Shown here in pieces: positions 21,713 through 33,809 of a stretch of 64,000 bases of DNA (positions are counted from its first letter, which is position 1; each line of letters opens with the position of its first letter). The translations under genes and the position numbers were made by a program. Source of the DNA: Maylandia zebra (lineage: Eukaryota; Chordata; Actinopteri; Cichliformes; Cichlidae); assembly GCF_041146795.1 (NCBI RefSeq), contig NC_135168.1, positions 41,787,870-41,851,869 of the forward strand. Direction: 5' to 3'. The notes beneath the pieces were generated by a model. The model saw only the letters and a program-made list of their open reading frames with translations. It was not told the DNA's origin and did not search any database.

Positions 21713-22049
21713 GTGGGCTGCCCACTTCCCTTCCTTCTCTTCTAGTATGAAACACATCACCTGCAGGGCTGAAGTTTCTCTCAGCAGTAATCATGTTCAA
21801 ATATGACATATACCTTGATAGGACACAAAAACATGCAACAGGAGTTCTTTTTTATGCTAGTCATGCTGCGCTGCATTTATAAGTGTTTCTGCCAGACTAA
21901 TTAAAGGGACACACAGCAGAGGCAAGTGGAGAGAATGATGAATACCGAGGGTTTTTTAATCTGTGGAAGCTCTCAGTGACTGATAGTTAAACATAGTACA
22001 TCTTAAGAAAATAAACAAACTAAATGAAAACAAAAAGATTATGTTTTCC

Positions 22050-22780
22050 AATCTTTTTTTTTTTAAAAAGTTGGTAAACTATGTAAAATATAACTAAAAC
22101 CAGAATGCTATTATTTGGAAATCACATAAACCTATATTTTATTCACAATAGAATATGGAAAACATATATTTTAACAACAACCTGTAAACATCTGGGAACT
22201 GAGGAGAGCAGTTGTTGGACTTCTGGGAGAGAAATGTTGTTCTTGTTATTCTAGCAGCTCGACAGTCCTTCGTCTTCTTCATCGTATGCCAAATGTGTTC
22301 AGATGGTGACTGCAGGCAGGACAGTTTACCTCCCAGACTCTTCTACTGTGAAGCCATGTTGTTTTAATATATGCAGTATGTGATTTAGCATTGATTTGCT
22401 CAAACATGCAGCTCTTTTTTTTTTTGGAAGATGTTCAGATGGGAGTATATGTTACTTTAAAACTTTTATATACCCTCCACCACTGATGGTGCCTTTCCAG
22501 ATGTGCAAAGCTACCAATTCCATAGGCACTGATGACACAGGCTCTTAAACTGAGTGCTGATAACAAGCTGTATGTTCCTTTTCCCTTTTTTGGATGAGGA
22601 ATGTTTTAAAAAAATAGTTTTGAGTTGTCCGACCTTAGAACAGCTTTCATTATAAGAGCTTTAACCTCGGAAACATTTTATGTCTGTCAAACTGTGTTTT
22701 TTATGGATTAGCAATTTGTGGCATTTTTTTAATGGATTTAACTAAAGAAGTATCCAAAGAAAAACCCTGACCTTCAGAAA
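22050..22780 (-). mobile_element. Decayed Tc1-like DNA transposon
   Basis: The plus strand carries blocks matching the reverse complement of a common teleost Tc1-like element: the end text ATTTTATTCACAATAGAATA, CATCTGGGAACTGAGGAGAG, ACTCTTCTACTGTGAAGCCA, GATGGTGCCTTTCCAGATGT and GAGTGCTGATAACAAGCTGT. Together these cover the 3' half of the transposase gene and one end. No usable frame remains. The call rests on recall of the family, but many ordered blocks agree. Confidence 0.65.
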
Positions 22781-22942
22781 GACTGAAGAACTATTGCTCA
22801 AGAGCACGTAAAAAAAAATCACAAGAAGGTCTGGCTGATCGGAAGCTAAAAAAAATAGGATTGGACTTTTGAGGCTTTTGTTGTTGTTTGTTGTTTCAGA
22901 TCCACTTGCGCAGTAATAAGGTCACAAGCATCACAGAAAAAT

Positions 22943-22948
22943 CTTTAT
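22943..22948 (-). terminator. btbd18: Polyadenylation signal of btbd18
   Basis: AATAAA on the minus strand, about 850 bases past the btbd18 stop at 23796. Confidence 0.5.
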
Positions 22949-23795
22949 TACAGGAAACAGATCCTTGAACCAAAAGTGCCACGGGGAACATTAGCAAACG
23001 AAAACAAACATAAAAACAAGGAGTGCTGAAAGTTTTCTGGAAATTTTTGGCAGAACAGAAGCTGACATACATGTATATATATATATGACCAATCATATTT
23101 ACAACTAACTGAGTTACGCTTCAGCGGGAAATCTACGTCGTAACTTACAACGTAACCTGACGTGCAGCTCTGGAATAATGCAACTACAGGTCAGGTCGAC
23201 TCTGATCGCCGTGGAAGATTAAGTTGTGATGTAGATTTTTAGCTGAAGCATGATTAAGGCGTAATGCACGGTTACTGTCATATGTACAACTAATAAAAAC
23301 GCTTTCTTTACATACAAAAACCTGATTTTTTAAATGTATTTCCAATACTTCAGTTTAAAAAAAAAAACTTTGCTTAACAGTTACAAATGAGTAATATTAA
23401 ACTTGTAACACATAAAATTCTTCAATTATGAACAATCCCAGCTGTCTCTATATACTCAGCTGAAGAGCTTAAAACTAAACATCTTCACACAAACACACGT
23501 CTTTTGTTCTGATTAAGCTCACAATGTTACGCATTAGGATGCAGGTCTTTCCTCACTGCTTGAAACAAATGACACATATTGCTCCATTTATCTTAAACCC
23601 CAGTGGAATAGCAACACAAACATCCTTGGTGTGATTGTCAGCATGTTTGCACGTGGATGTGAGCACAATACAGAGAGAAGACAAACATTCATGAACATCT
23701 ACGTCGACCATTTGTCACCAGCCCTGAAATAGACGCAGTTAAATGAACCAATGTAAGAAATCACACGAACAGAAAAGAAGGGGGCATTAGAGGTG

Positions 23796-26700
23796 TTAAT
23801 GAAAGCGCACCTCAGTCTGAACGTTTCCCTTGACAAGGTCTTTAATCACAGCGGTGAAAATCACTGATGAAGCGCTGTCTTTGTGTTCTCCGACTACATC
23901 AACGTCCAGCTCTCCTCCTTCTTCTTCTTCACCTTCTGAAGACTCTGTCCACGTGATGGTCACCGGTTCAGGGATGGGACTGGAGCCTCCAATCACATCG
24001 ATGACCTCATCTTTGACAACGTCCCAGCTTCCATTTGCAGACTGTGAGGGTGAAACAGAAGGCTGCAGGTCAGCAAACACAGTCGGCGCTCTTCTGCTCT
24101 GAGTCTGAATCTCTTCTTTTATCTCAAAGTTTTCGTCGTCTCCATCCACATCGATGATCTCATCAGCGCTGCTCTGTACTTCCTCATCTGTCAGACTTCC
24201 CTCAGCTAGTCTGAGTTCACTCCACGGGAGATTTTCTTTTTCTTCTTGTAAACAGGCTCCGGTCGGAGAAACAGTCTCTACATCGATTGTCTCCTCAGGA
24301 TCTGTGGCTCCTAGTTTAGAGGTAAAGTCTGCAGGTTCAGAGGTGGGTGGCTGTGTCGGTGTCTCAAAGCAAGCCCTCTTGGCCACGGTGGCGTTATCAC
24401 TCGTATCCTCGTCTGACTCTGCTCCCCTCTTCTGTCCCCTCCTCGTAGCCCCCCCCACCTCTTCGTGTGACTGTACAGCCAACTCCTCCTCACGTCTCTC
24501 CTGGTTTTTCTCAAGTTGTTCATCCGCAACACAGAAATCTGCAGGCTGTGCCAGAATGGGTGGTTTTGAACACTCTCTGTTAGATGAGCTGAGAGGGTCA
24601 TTTTTCCTGGGTCTGCCCCTACTTCTGCGCCCTGATTGAACTGCTGAGGGTAGGCGTTTGGCTGTAAGTGGCTCCTCAAGGAAGGGTAAAGCATCCTGTA
24701 AAACAGATTCACCTTAATGAACTATAAAAGTACAAAACAATAGTCTAAACATGGAAAATACTGAAAACAGTGCTACCCTTCAGCCTCCTATTACATGCAA
24801 CCTATGGTATAAAGCTTTCCTTCTTAACTGACTGCATTCACAAGATTTTCAGAAAACTTGACCCATGACCTTGACTGTGAGGTCGAGGTTACGAAATCTG
24901 TACTCGTCCGAGACTTTTAGTAGATACACCACTGAGCCTTTTATGACTGAGTGGGGGAAAAATCCACGTGTGGTAACTTTAAATATCTGTCAGCATTCAA
25001 ACGTTAGCAGTTGTCACAAACTGGCTCAAAGTAGCAGTATTTGGGATGCACCGTCTGGTAATCACAGAGTCTCACACGCTGTGGGGATTTTTACAGCGTT
25101 TTTAAGGTCTATGTCCTAATAGTATACAATTAAAGTTTAAACTTACTAGTTCATTATAAATGCAAACCTAGCTTCTGCTAAAGGTACTGTGTAAGCATGC
25201 AGTAGTATAGCCATTCTTAAACAAGCAAAGCATCATGCAGGAGTTGAGGCTTTGGGGTTAACTGGTTTGAATCTTCTATTAAATTTAGGATAGTTTTGAT
25301 TTAACCGGAAAATAATCCTCTGCATCGGCAGCTTTGACATTTGGAGTTCCACAGGGATCTATCTAGGGGCCTATTTGTTTTCTTTATTACGCTCTGTCTA
25401 GGTCATATTACTCATCCGCACATTTCTTTTCATCGCTATGCAGATTTACCTTGGAATCAGGAAGATCGCTGACCCATAAGAAGGCTCAGTGAGTACATTT
25501 TGCACGTCCCACAGTTTCTTAGAGTTAAACAAATCCAAACCAGGGGAAATATTATTTGGCCATCTACTATAAACTGACAGTTTGAAGGATAATCTGGGCT
25601 CATTAACTCCTTTTATTAAAACACAGGTTAAAAACCTCCCAAATAATAATCATTGATTTATAATTTGGATAATCTCCCTGATATAGACAATGGAAATATT
25701 AATGCAACCTTTTTGGTTTTAAATGTGCTATAAAAATACAGTTTACTTACATATTTAATTACTGTTATTATTCACTTACTTAGCAGGTGACAGACGGCAA
25801 AATTAAACAATCTGCCAGTTAGCTATTTGAAATATTTCCCACCTTGCCTTTCAGATTCTGACAGATGTGTCGCGGCGTTGCCACTTTGACCGGCAGCAGT
25901 TCTCTCCTCTCCAGGTTCACCACAGGAATCTGCTTTAGCTGATTCTCTTTTCTGGCATGAGGGTTTCTGTTCACCGCATCGTCTGGCTTCCTCACCTTCA
26001 CCTTCTTCTTCTCTAGTGAGAACAGATAAGGCTTTTGCCTTCTTTTGTTCTGTCGTTTTGAAGTCGGTCTAGTTTCCTCTATGTGTTTGGGGGAAACGGT
26101 GCGGCCAGCGTGGGCCTTGCGTGACTGTGAGCGGCTCTCTTGAGACTCGTTTTCATCAATGTGCAGCTCAGGTGTTTGAGAGCACTCAATTCTGTGGGTG
26201 CTCCTTTGTAGTTGAGGCATGTAGGGGTTTGTAGTGTGATCTTTGTTTTTTTTGTAAGTGTTCATGAGAGTGAGAGGTTGGCAGGACTCTGTGGAGCTCA
26301 CACCACTCGTCTCCATCTCCTCTCTTGCACGACAGCTTTCAACATGCTGCTCAAACGACTGCAGGAAGTGGTCCAGCATGTCACCCAGCTCTCCCTCGCA
26401 CGGCCGCTCTAGAACTGGCACCACACCATTTGTAGAACTGGAGCGACCAGCTGCTCCTGCAACAACTGCAACCTCAGTGGATTCATGGAGCTCAGAAGAA
26501 AGGCTCTGCGGTTTGTTTTGGGATGAGGTGATTTCAGAAGAGGCAGAGGCGCCAGTGTTGCTACCTGCTGGAAGGGGATGCTGAGCACGTGAAGCGCTGC
26601 CTTTGTTGTTTGGTAAAATATCGAGTCCCATCATCACTTCCTCCAGAAGACGATCGATCTGCTCAGGCTGCTCCTCATGAGGTGGTGGGGCTGGGACAGG

Positions 26701-28601
26701 AAGACAGGATGGTGGAGAGGAGGCTGCAGGCGATGGCAGGTGGGGAGATGGAGAAGCCTGGAAGGAGTGGCTGGAGGTAGATAGAGTATGTGCATTGGTA
26801 AACTGCATAGGTGTGGGAAAACAGGAAGCCGATGTTGCTGTTTTGGCTCTGGACCTTCGTGGCCTCCGCACAGGAAGACTGCCCTGCAAACAAGGACAGG
26901 TCACAATGTTTGAAAGAAGCAGCAAATGTAACATCCTGTTTTAAATCTGAATTCTCATTTTTGGGTGTAAAAACCCTCAAAGGTTTAGTTTTGAGCTCCC
27001 AGACCCTATAATTTTATTTAATTACAGCTTTTGACACTCTATAGATGCCACAAACAGGACACTCATTCGCTTACCTGTTCAAACTGTTGCCCCGTATTTT
27101 TCCTTCCACGCTGAGTGGTGCTTCCTCCGACCTCACCAGACTGCAGCACATCTCCAACTTGGCTTAATGCCCACGCTATGCCACGCCCTCTTTTCCTCTC
27201 ACAGCGTGCACCCTTTTTCACAACCTCTCTGGTCTGCAGGCACAGCTTCCTCCCAGCAGCTCCGCCTCCCTGACCCGTCCTGGGCGTCCTCATGCCCCAC
27301 CTGAGCAAGAACAACTTCTGCAACCTGCTCACCCCCACCTCCTGCACCATTTGAGTTAATCCTCCCCGACCACGCCCTCTCCCTCCTGCTCGTGGTCTCC
27401 CACGCTTCTCCTCGCCCGTCTCGGCTCTCCTGGCACCTCCAACCCCGGACCTTCGCCTGCGGCCTGCTCTCCCCCTGCGGGGCTCCTCCTCATTGTCAGG
27501 GTTCAGAAAGTAGCTGATGAATCCTGGGATGTTGCCTTGAAACTGTTTAAACTGCTCTTCCTCCCATTCTTCCGCCACTGTGACATCTTGGTCAGCCCAT
27601 CCGCTCTGGGGGTCAGCATTACAGATGGTTGTCTGGCTCATAAAATGAGGGAGGGATGGGGGGGCAGATGTGTACGGCTGGGTCACAACAGCAACAGGTG
27701 TGCTTTCAGCTTCAGGTATAGAACCTAAGGGAGCAGAGGATATCTGAGGTGTTAGTTCATTTGGAGGGTAGAGGACAGACACAGGGCAAATCTGAGGGGG
27801 AACAAGTAGGGGGTCTGAGTGCTGTATACTCTGCAGAGCACTCATATCGATGGTCTCAAACGATACTGCTGGGTGAGCAGGTGGAGCTGTGTTTATCTGC
27901 AGCTCGTCTGTTTGAGTGCACACATCCTTCCCGCCATTTGACATCATCTCTTTCCACAGAAAAGTGCTCCCATCCCTCACCTCTCTCCTCCACCTGCTCG
28001 GTCTCTCCTCACTCTCAAACATCAGAGGCTCCGTCTGCACTCCTATTTCGGCGCACTGCCCGACCCCATCCCTGCTCTTACACTCCCTTTTCGTCACCTC
28101 CACCAACCCGTGGATGCCCAGGTTGGCCGCAGCAGAAATAGCCTGTTGCTTCTCCCTCTCACCCTCCCCAGCCATCTCTCCAGAGTATAGAAGCCTGACC
28201 AAGTGGAGCAAGGTGCAGGCACCCAGAGCCCGAAACTCCAAGAGGCGACTCTGCCCCGCAGCGGGAGTCGGTGTGGAGGACAGAGCGGAGGAGATGTGGG
28301 GGCTGATAGCTGACAGAATACAGCTGTGTGCGGGTATAGACACCCCTGCAAGACAGGGAGAAATGACAAAAACAAAACCTTTAAAAGCAAAACTAACACA
28401 TGCAAAATTTTGTTTTGGGTTTTTTGTGTATGTGTGTCTCATACCTTCTGCCTTAAGCAGAGTGTCACAGAACTGGCTGCACTGTTGTTGTCTCTGCAGC
28501 TCAGTGAGGAGGAGGGTATCAAACCCTGGTTTTTGGTAGCACCACATTTCCCCATCCACTTCAGAAGGGGAGCAGAGAGGAGTGGAAACGGAAGGTGACA
28601 T
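23796..28601 (-). CDS. btbd18: BTB/POZ domain-containing protein 18 (spliced)
   Basis: Coding exons on the minus strand are 28601-28445, 28345-27075, 26883-25843 and 24695-23796, in frame throughout, giving 1122 aa. Residues about 25-115 form a BTB domain (FDTLLLTELQRQQQCSQFCD, then IPAHSCILSAISPHI and LLHLVRLLYSGEM). The remainder is long, acidic and probably disordered, with basic Arg/Gly-rich patches (RAGRRRRSGVGGARR, RPRAGGRGRGRGG) and an AT-hook-like RSRGRPRKND near residue 845. The BTB-first architecture and position beside ctnnd1 match human BTBD18 (712 aa), so this copy is notably longer. In mouse, BTBD18 is a nuclear male germ-line factor needed for transcription elongation at pachytene piRNA loci. 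The far C-terminus is rich in EEE and short DVID/DVD repeats. Confidence 0.85.
24696..25842 (-). other. btbd18: btbd18 intron 3
   Basis: AT-rich intron between the third and fourth coding exons. Apart from the LINE fragment it holds nothing I can identify. Confidence 0.6.
25310..25650 (+). mobile_element. Degenerate LINE reverse-transcriptase fragment
   Basis: Inside the third btbd18 intron, the plus strand reads as a decayed reverse transcriptase: GVPQGS motif (from GGAGTTCCACAGGGATCT) followed by GP-F-Y-type text and an HFF/FHCYAD-like segment. Stops and frame breaks are frequent. It belongs to the LINE type with FHCYADDTQ active sites, CR1/L2-like, and is old. Confidence 0.6.
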
Positions 28602-29095
28602 GTGTGTGGAGTGTGAAGCAAATATCCCTGCTCACCTGGACATTAGCACAATAAATGCTTCGATATTGTGGACAAAAACACACTTTTTGAGTTTGAAATT
28701 TTTGCACATTAAAACAGAGATTTTTGAGGTCGAGCTTTCTTTCTCCTTTATCAGCAGCTTTATAGTTTATTATTATGTATAGTGTGGATTAATGGGCAAT
28801 CTTAAATATTTCTTGCAGCAATAAATAGTCTTTGAGCACATTTAAAGTCGAGTCATGTGGGGCCAGCTCAAAGCCCGCGCGCTGGTTAGTATCAGAGGAC
28901 TAGCTAGCAGTGAACTCCAAACAGACTACACAGAGAAAAGAGTTGTACTAGCTTAGTTAACATGTTACAGACCGCTAAACGTCTGTTCTAACATCACCTT
29001 CCAGCATATCTGGCCTGTTTTAACCACGCTCTCCCGGCTTGCTAATTAAAGCTGCTGTTAAAGTCGGCCATGTGACAGACACCTGGTTTACTCAC

Positions 29096-29160
29096 CGTCT
29101 GCGGGCCTGAAAACTCTCTACAGATCCACTATCGAGGCACAAAATAAAACCGTTTCTTTT
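29096..29160 (-). other. btbd18: btbd18 noncoding first exon (predicted)
   Basis: A strong donor CAGACG|gtgagt (minus strand) at 29096/29095 and a possible acceptor ATGTCCAG at about 28641 suggest an untranslated first exon about 0.5 kb before the ATG. The 5' limit is a guess. Confidence 0.45.
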
Positions 29161-29454
29161 TTAAAAATAAATGTACTTCACAAAATATATTTAACGGACA
29201 GCATTTTATTGGGCTGTTTTTTGTCCGATTTTAGTGGGGTCAGCCGCAGGTCAACGTTGTCATCAGAGGAAACGGTGCAGTCTTCCGCTTCGCCGCTAGG
29301 GGGCGGCAGCGTCACCGCACAGACGCCACGGCCACCCCCCAAGGAAAAAAAAACAGCCGGCCAAAGATACGCAAACACATTACAAAGAGAGAGCATTCAC
29401 TGCTGGCACCTCCGTCTTCGTCAAATGGCACCAGAAACTAGTGGAAGAGTAAGC

Positions 29455-29567
<113 letters not shown>

Positions 29568-29713
29568 TATTTTCTTTTCATTTCACAGTTAAATTAGATT
29601 GTATTATAGTTTAATTCGTTGAGTTAACTGCTTTATTATTAGTATTATTAGTATTATCATATTTATATGCGTTTTGTAATATTCTGTTTGTGTTTTTAGC
29701 ACACTTTTTTGCA

Positions 29714-29714
<1 letters not shown>

Positions 29715-29762
<48 letters not shown>
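29715..29762. repeat. (AAT)n microsatellite
   Basis: About 16 AAT units. Confidence 0.95.
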
Positions 29763-29765
<3 letters not shown>

Positions 29766-30972
29766 CACAATTCAACCACAGCTGATTTCACTCTTTAACA
29801 CATGGATTTGTTCAGTTGTTATTACATTACATGACATTTTAAAATGGCACAGACACATAACAGTTAAAAGTTACCACTCAACTTTTTCACCGTCTAATGT
29901 GAGATAAACAATTTTTATGAGGGACCTTGGCTAGTAAGCATATCAATATAAAATTATTTTTATCCACCAGTAGGTTTTGAAGTAGGATGTAATCCTACAT
30001 CTCTTGCTCTCTAAGCATATATTTATATACAGTGATAGCAATGAGTAATGAGCACAAGAGATGCATTTATAGGGGAAACACTCACGGAGAGAATCGTGAA
30101 TATTTTCTACTTATGAACAGAGGAGCTGGATTTTAGTGGTGAGAGGTAGAAAAGTACATTAACTCCACTGGAAGGTTAAAGGATAGATTCATATTTTTTC
30201 AAGTCTATAAAGCATTTTCAGCTGTGAAAGGCTGAAGGTGATGGGGGACACAATTTACACCTTTTACTTTGTCTAAAAAAATAAACTCTGCCGTTAAGAT
30301 GAGGTCAAAATGAGGCTTCAGAAGCCTGAGTTAGACAATTCAAGCTGGTTTTGTTCAAACGTTACATTCTTTAGAGTAATAAATTCCCTCTAAGTGCTTC
30401 CTGGACAGTGTTTGCGTAGAGCTGGGATAGTAACACAAATCAGGAAAAGGGAGACTACAGGACTGCGATGCTGGAACATCACTGTTTGACTTTTCCACCT
30501 CGGACGACTGACACTTTATTTAACGTACAGGAAAAGCACATTTGCTGTTCAGTGCAGAGAGAAAACCAGGCCAAGCATTTAAAATCATAAGTGCTTCACT
30601 CTACAAATCGCACAGACACATTTTCTGCTTTAAAAAAAATGTATAAAACTGGTAGTGATTTATACATTTTGAGCGCCATGCAAGAACCTTCAGTGCAAAT
30701 AACAAAATCTTCCAAAAGTTGTAAAAAATAATTGTAGTTTCACTTTTATTCGTTTCATAAGAGAAACAAAAGCTGGAGCACACTGAATATTTAAATGGAT
30801 TTTAAAGAAACCTGATTCAGCTGCTGAAATAAAATTTTCATCCATTATATTTTATTTTAAGAGGGACAGAGGACCGGCAGGGAAATGTCTCCCACTCAAA
30901 TATTAGTATGTGCTCTTTTAATCCAAGAGCAGCGTGTGGTCCCCCTGGAGTCCTTCTTTTCTACATTCCAGT

Positions 30973-31380
30973 TCACGTTGTGCCGTTGTCTCTGTGCACG
31001 TCAATATGGACTTCCTCAAATGACGAGGGGGTGATCAGACCAAAAAGCTCGGTAGAGGACGTTGTGTCCACTCGGGGTGGAGTCGGTCGCGGCCAGCGCT
31101 CATTAAACTTGACAAAGAAGAGCGGGTCTTTGAAGGGCCCCCCGTAGATGATGGCTTGCATCAGGTAGACGAGAGCTACCACCATGGAACTGATGAGAAA
31201 GAAGGGGATGAAGGGCCTCAGGTGGTGCCACGCTACCCTGATCCCATATCCCAGGCCACCGAGCCCGCTCTGCCCACCAGTGTGGGTGGTGTGGCGGGAG
31301 GAATCTGGGTCTGGAGTATGTTCAGGGGACTCGTTATCCGAGTTCGAAGCGGATGGACCAGGGACGCTGAGTGTATCCAT
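30973..31380 (-). CDS. Uncharacterised single-pass membrane protein, 135 aa
   Basis: I do not recognise this gene. The open frame starts at an ATG at 31380 and runs to a TGA at 30973 in one exon. The first 45 residues are hydrophilic and Ser/Asp/His-rich (SASNSDNESPEHTPDPDSS), followed by a Gly-rich linker. A basic/aromatic lead-in (IRVAWHHLRP) precedes one membrane segment at about residues 57-78 (FIPFFLISSMVVALVYLMQA), then GGPFKDPLFFVKFNERWPRP and a tail ending NGTT, a potential N-glycosylation site. There is no signal peptide, so it would be a signal-anchor protein. The residue pattern, GC content above the flanks and conserved-looking juxtamembrane block suggest a real gene. A CTATTTAG (MEF2-like) core lies about 290 bases upstream. 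Confidence 0.6.
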   Translation of the reverse strand: MDTLSVPGPSASNSDNESPEHTPDPDSSRHTTHTGGQSGLGGLGYGIRVAWHHLRPFIPFFLISSMVVALVYLMQAIIYGGPFKDPLFFVKFNERWPRPTPPRVDTTSSTELFGLITPSSFEEVHIDVHRDNGTT

Positions 31381-31639
31381 GAGCCAAATCAAAGCTGGTC
31401 CGTTGCTCTATCTGTTTGTATGGTCACGCATAGTCCTCCACAGATCACCTCTAGGGAGTATAAGGAAGGAAGCGTAAAGCCACACATAAAATCCCAGTGG
31501 TGTGGTGTCCCTGTGATGAATCCAGCTCTACATTCCTCTCTCGATCACGTACAGTATTCCCTTGGTCCTCCCAGCGGGTTTTTTCCCCCCTCCGATATGG
31601 TGTGCAGGAGTTAAATGCTGGTGCTTCTATCTGAGCGTT

Positions 31640-32279
31640 AGTGAGGAAACGAGGAACAGCGGAGGAGCCCTAAATAGAAATGACACCGAATGATAGGACA
31701 CCATGAAGGAGAGGGGGAGAATCTGCTGCGTTTGGTGGTCTCAGGTTTAAAGAGCGGTGTGTGTGTGTCTGCACCAGCTGCACAGGTTGCAAGCATTACA
31801 CACATGCAGTGAGTAACCCAGACAGGCGCACATCTGAGTCAGATAGCTGCTTGCAACAGCTGTGCAGTTAATTCCAGCTCTAATATTAAAGCTGTAAGCA
31901 AGGAGTTCAGCTATAAATGTTGCTATAAGATTACCTTCATAAACTGGAAATTCTTTGAGATATTTACATGCCGGTTATATTGCCTTTCCTATCATGAATG
32001 AGGAGCCTGCTAATTTTGGCAAGGGAACTTCACAGGGCTCCATGTCGAAAGGATAGATTTACTATTTCTTTCTCCCTCCTCAGTATGTCTTAAAGCAGCA
32101 CTCACATGTCCACATATACATTTCAGGACTCATTTGTCACTGTGATTCTTTCCTTGTAGCTTTATAGCTGTGAACAAAGTCTAAAACCTTTGTAGCAGAA
32201 GATTTCTTTCATGATTTCTCCTTTGCAGCTGAGTGAGTAAATAAAAAGAATAAATCAATATGTATATAATAATTGAAGA
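31640..32279. other. Intergenic DNA
   Basis: No gene or repeat identified. Several E-box motifs (CAGCTG, CACCTG-type) occur at 31770-31870, upstream of the membrane-protein gene. Confidence 0.4.
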
Positions 32280-32375
32280 GAAATTACTGTTGGTGCCCAT
32301 CAATCTGGGAAGGCTCATCAGGTCATTTCCAAACAATTTAATAATTTATTCACAAGTGAGAAACACTAAAGAAAG

Positions 32376-33611
32376 ACACGATTGATCATCTACCTGCTCA
32401 ATCGTGTCTACACCCATCTGGACCAGCCGGCGAGCACTGTGAGGGTCATGTTTTTTGACTTTTCCAGTGCTTTCAACACCATCAGGCCGACCCTCCTGGG
32501 TGATAAGTTAGCAGCGATGCAGGTGGATGCTTCTCTGGTGTCCTGGATTGTTGATTACCTGACAGGAAGACCACAATATGTACGTCTCCCACAGTGTGTG
32601 TCTGACAAGGTGATTAGCAACACAGGGGCACCACAGGGGACTGTCCTCTCCCCCTTCCTCTTCACCCTCTACACCACAGACTTCAGCCACTGCACAGAGA
32701 CCTGCCATCTTCAGAAGTTTTCTGATGACTCTGCGGTGGTTGGATGCATCAGCAGGGATGATGAGACAGAGTACCGGGCTGTGGTCGACTCCTTTGTCAC
32801 GTGGTGTGAGCAGAATCATCTGCAGCTCAACGTGGCAAAGACCAAGGAACTGATCGTGGACTTCAGGAAGACCAGGAAACACTTGACCCCTGTTTCAATC
32901 CAGGGGGTCAGTGTTGACATTGTGGAGGACTATAAATACCTTGGAGTACACATTGACAATAAACTGGACTGGGCTAAAAACACCACAGCACTTTACAGGA
33001 AGGGCCAGAGTCGTCTCTATTTTTTGAGGCGACTGAGGTCCTTCAACATCTGCCAGAAAATGCTGAGGATTTTCTATGAGTCTGTGGTGGCCAGTGCGAT
33101 CCTCTATGCTGTTGCATGCTGGGGGAGCAGGCTGAGGGTCGCAGATGCCAACAGACTTAATAAACTGATCCGTAAGGCCAGCAATGTTGTGGGGATGGAG
33201 CTGGACTCCCTCAAGGTGGTGTCGGAGAGGCGGATGCTGTCCAAGATAAAGACAATGTTGGATAACACCTCCCACCCACTCCATGACATGCTGGTCAGTC
33301 ACAGGAGCTCGTTCAGTGAGAGACTGAGATTACCGAAAAGCACCACTGAACGACACAGGAAATCATTCCTGCCTGTGGCCATCTCCCTGTACAACGCATC
33401 CACTTAACACACTGTTTGCTGCTACAACTACACATGTTTCTTTTCCAAATATTTATAAGTGACTTATGTATGTATGTATGTATATATATGTATATATTGT
33501 ACTATTCTTAGTTAGCGTATTGTCTGTCTTGTCTTAATGTTGGTTTAAAATGGAGCACTGTAACAAAAAATAATTTCCCCCAGGGATCAATAAAGTATTC
33601 TGATTCTGATT
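32376..33611 (+). mobile_element. 5'-truncated CR1/L2-like LINE with target-site duplication
   Basis: The insertion is flanked by copies of CTAAAGAAAG at 32366-32375 and 33612-33621 (8 to 10 bases are duplicated, since the first bases may belong to the LINE tail). It is truncated at the 5' end inside reverse transcriptase. The frame is open to 33407 (about 341 residues) with FFDFSSAFNTI (palm Asp), TGAPQGTVLSPFLFTLY and KFSDDSAVVG (catalytic DD), followed by YKYLGVHIDNKLDW. The 3' end carries AATAAAGTATTC and a short TGATTC repeat, the usual LINE tail. It is dead on arrival because of truncation, but young enough to keep an uninterrupted frame. Confidence 0.88.
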
Positions 33612-33809
33612 CTAAAGAAAGCTGCCAATCCTCCCAGGAGCGGATGTCCCACGAGACTTAACTCAAGATCAGACCTTGCAGTGCTCTGAGAAACTGCAAT
33701 AAAGCCCATCAAGAGCTATATCTTAAACTTCACAGGTCTCAGCATTTTAAATGTTAAAGCGATCCAAAGTATTCTAGAGTCAAATGTGAGTCTGCCTGTG
33801 CAGCAACTA

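Noticed and set aside
27749-28539. Long plus-strand frames opposite btbd18, up to 207 codons
   Set aside because: They are shadows of the btbd18 coding exon, with no family resemblance and no splice logic. The same holds for 23830-24639 and 26212-26780.
31156-31614. 152-codon plus-strand frame opposite the membrane-protein gene
   Set aside because: Antisense to the better-supported minus-strand frame; low-quality composition and no domain.
32508-33302. Minus-strand frames opposite the LINE
   Set aside because: Shadows of the reverse-transcriptase frame.
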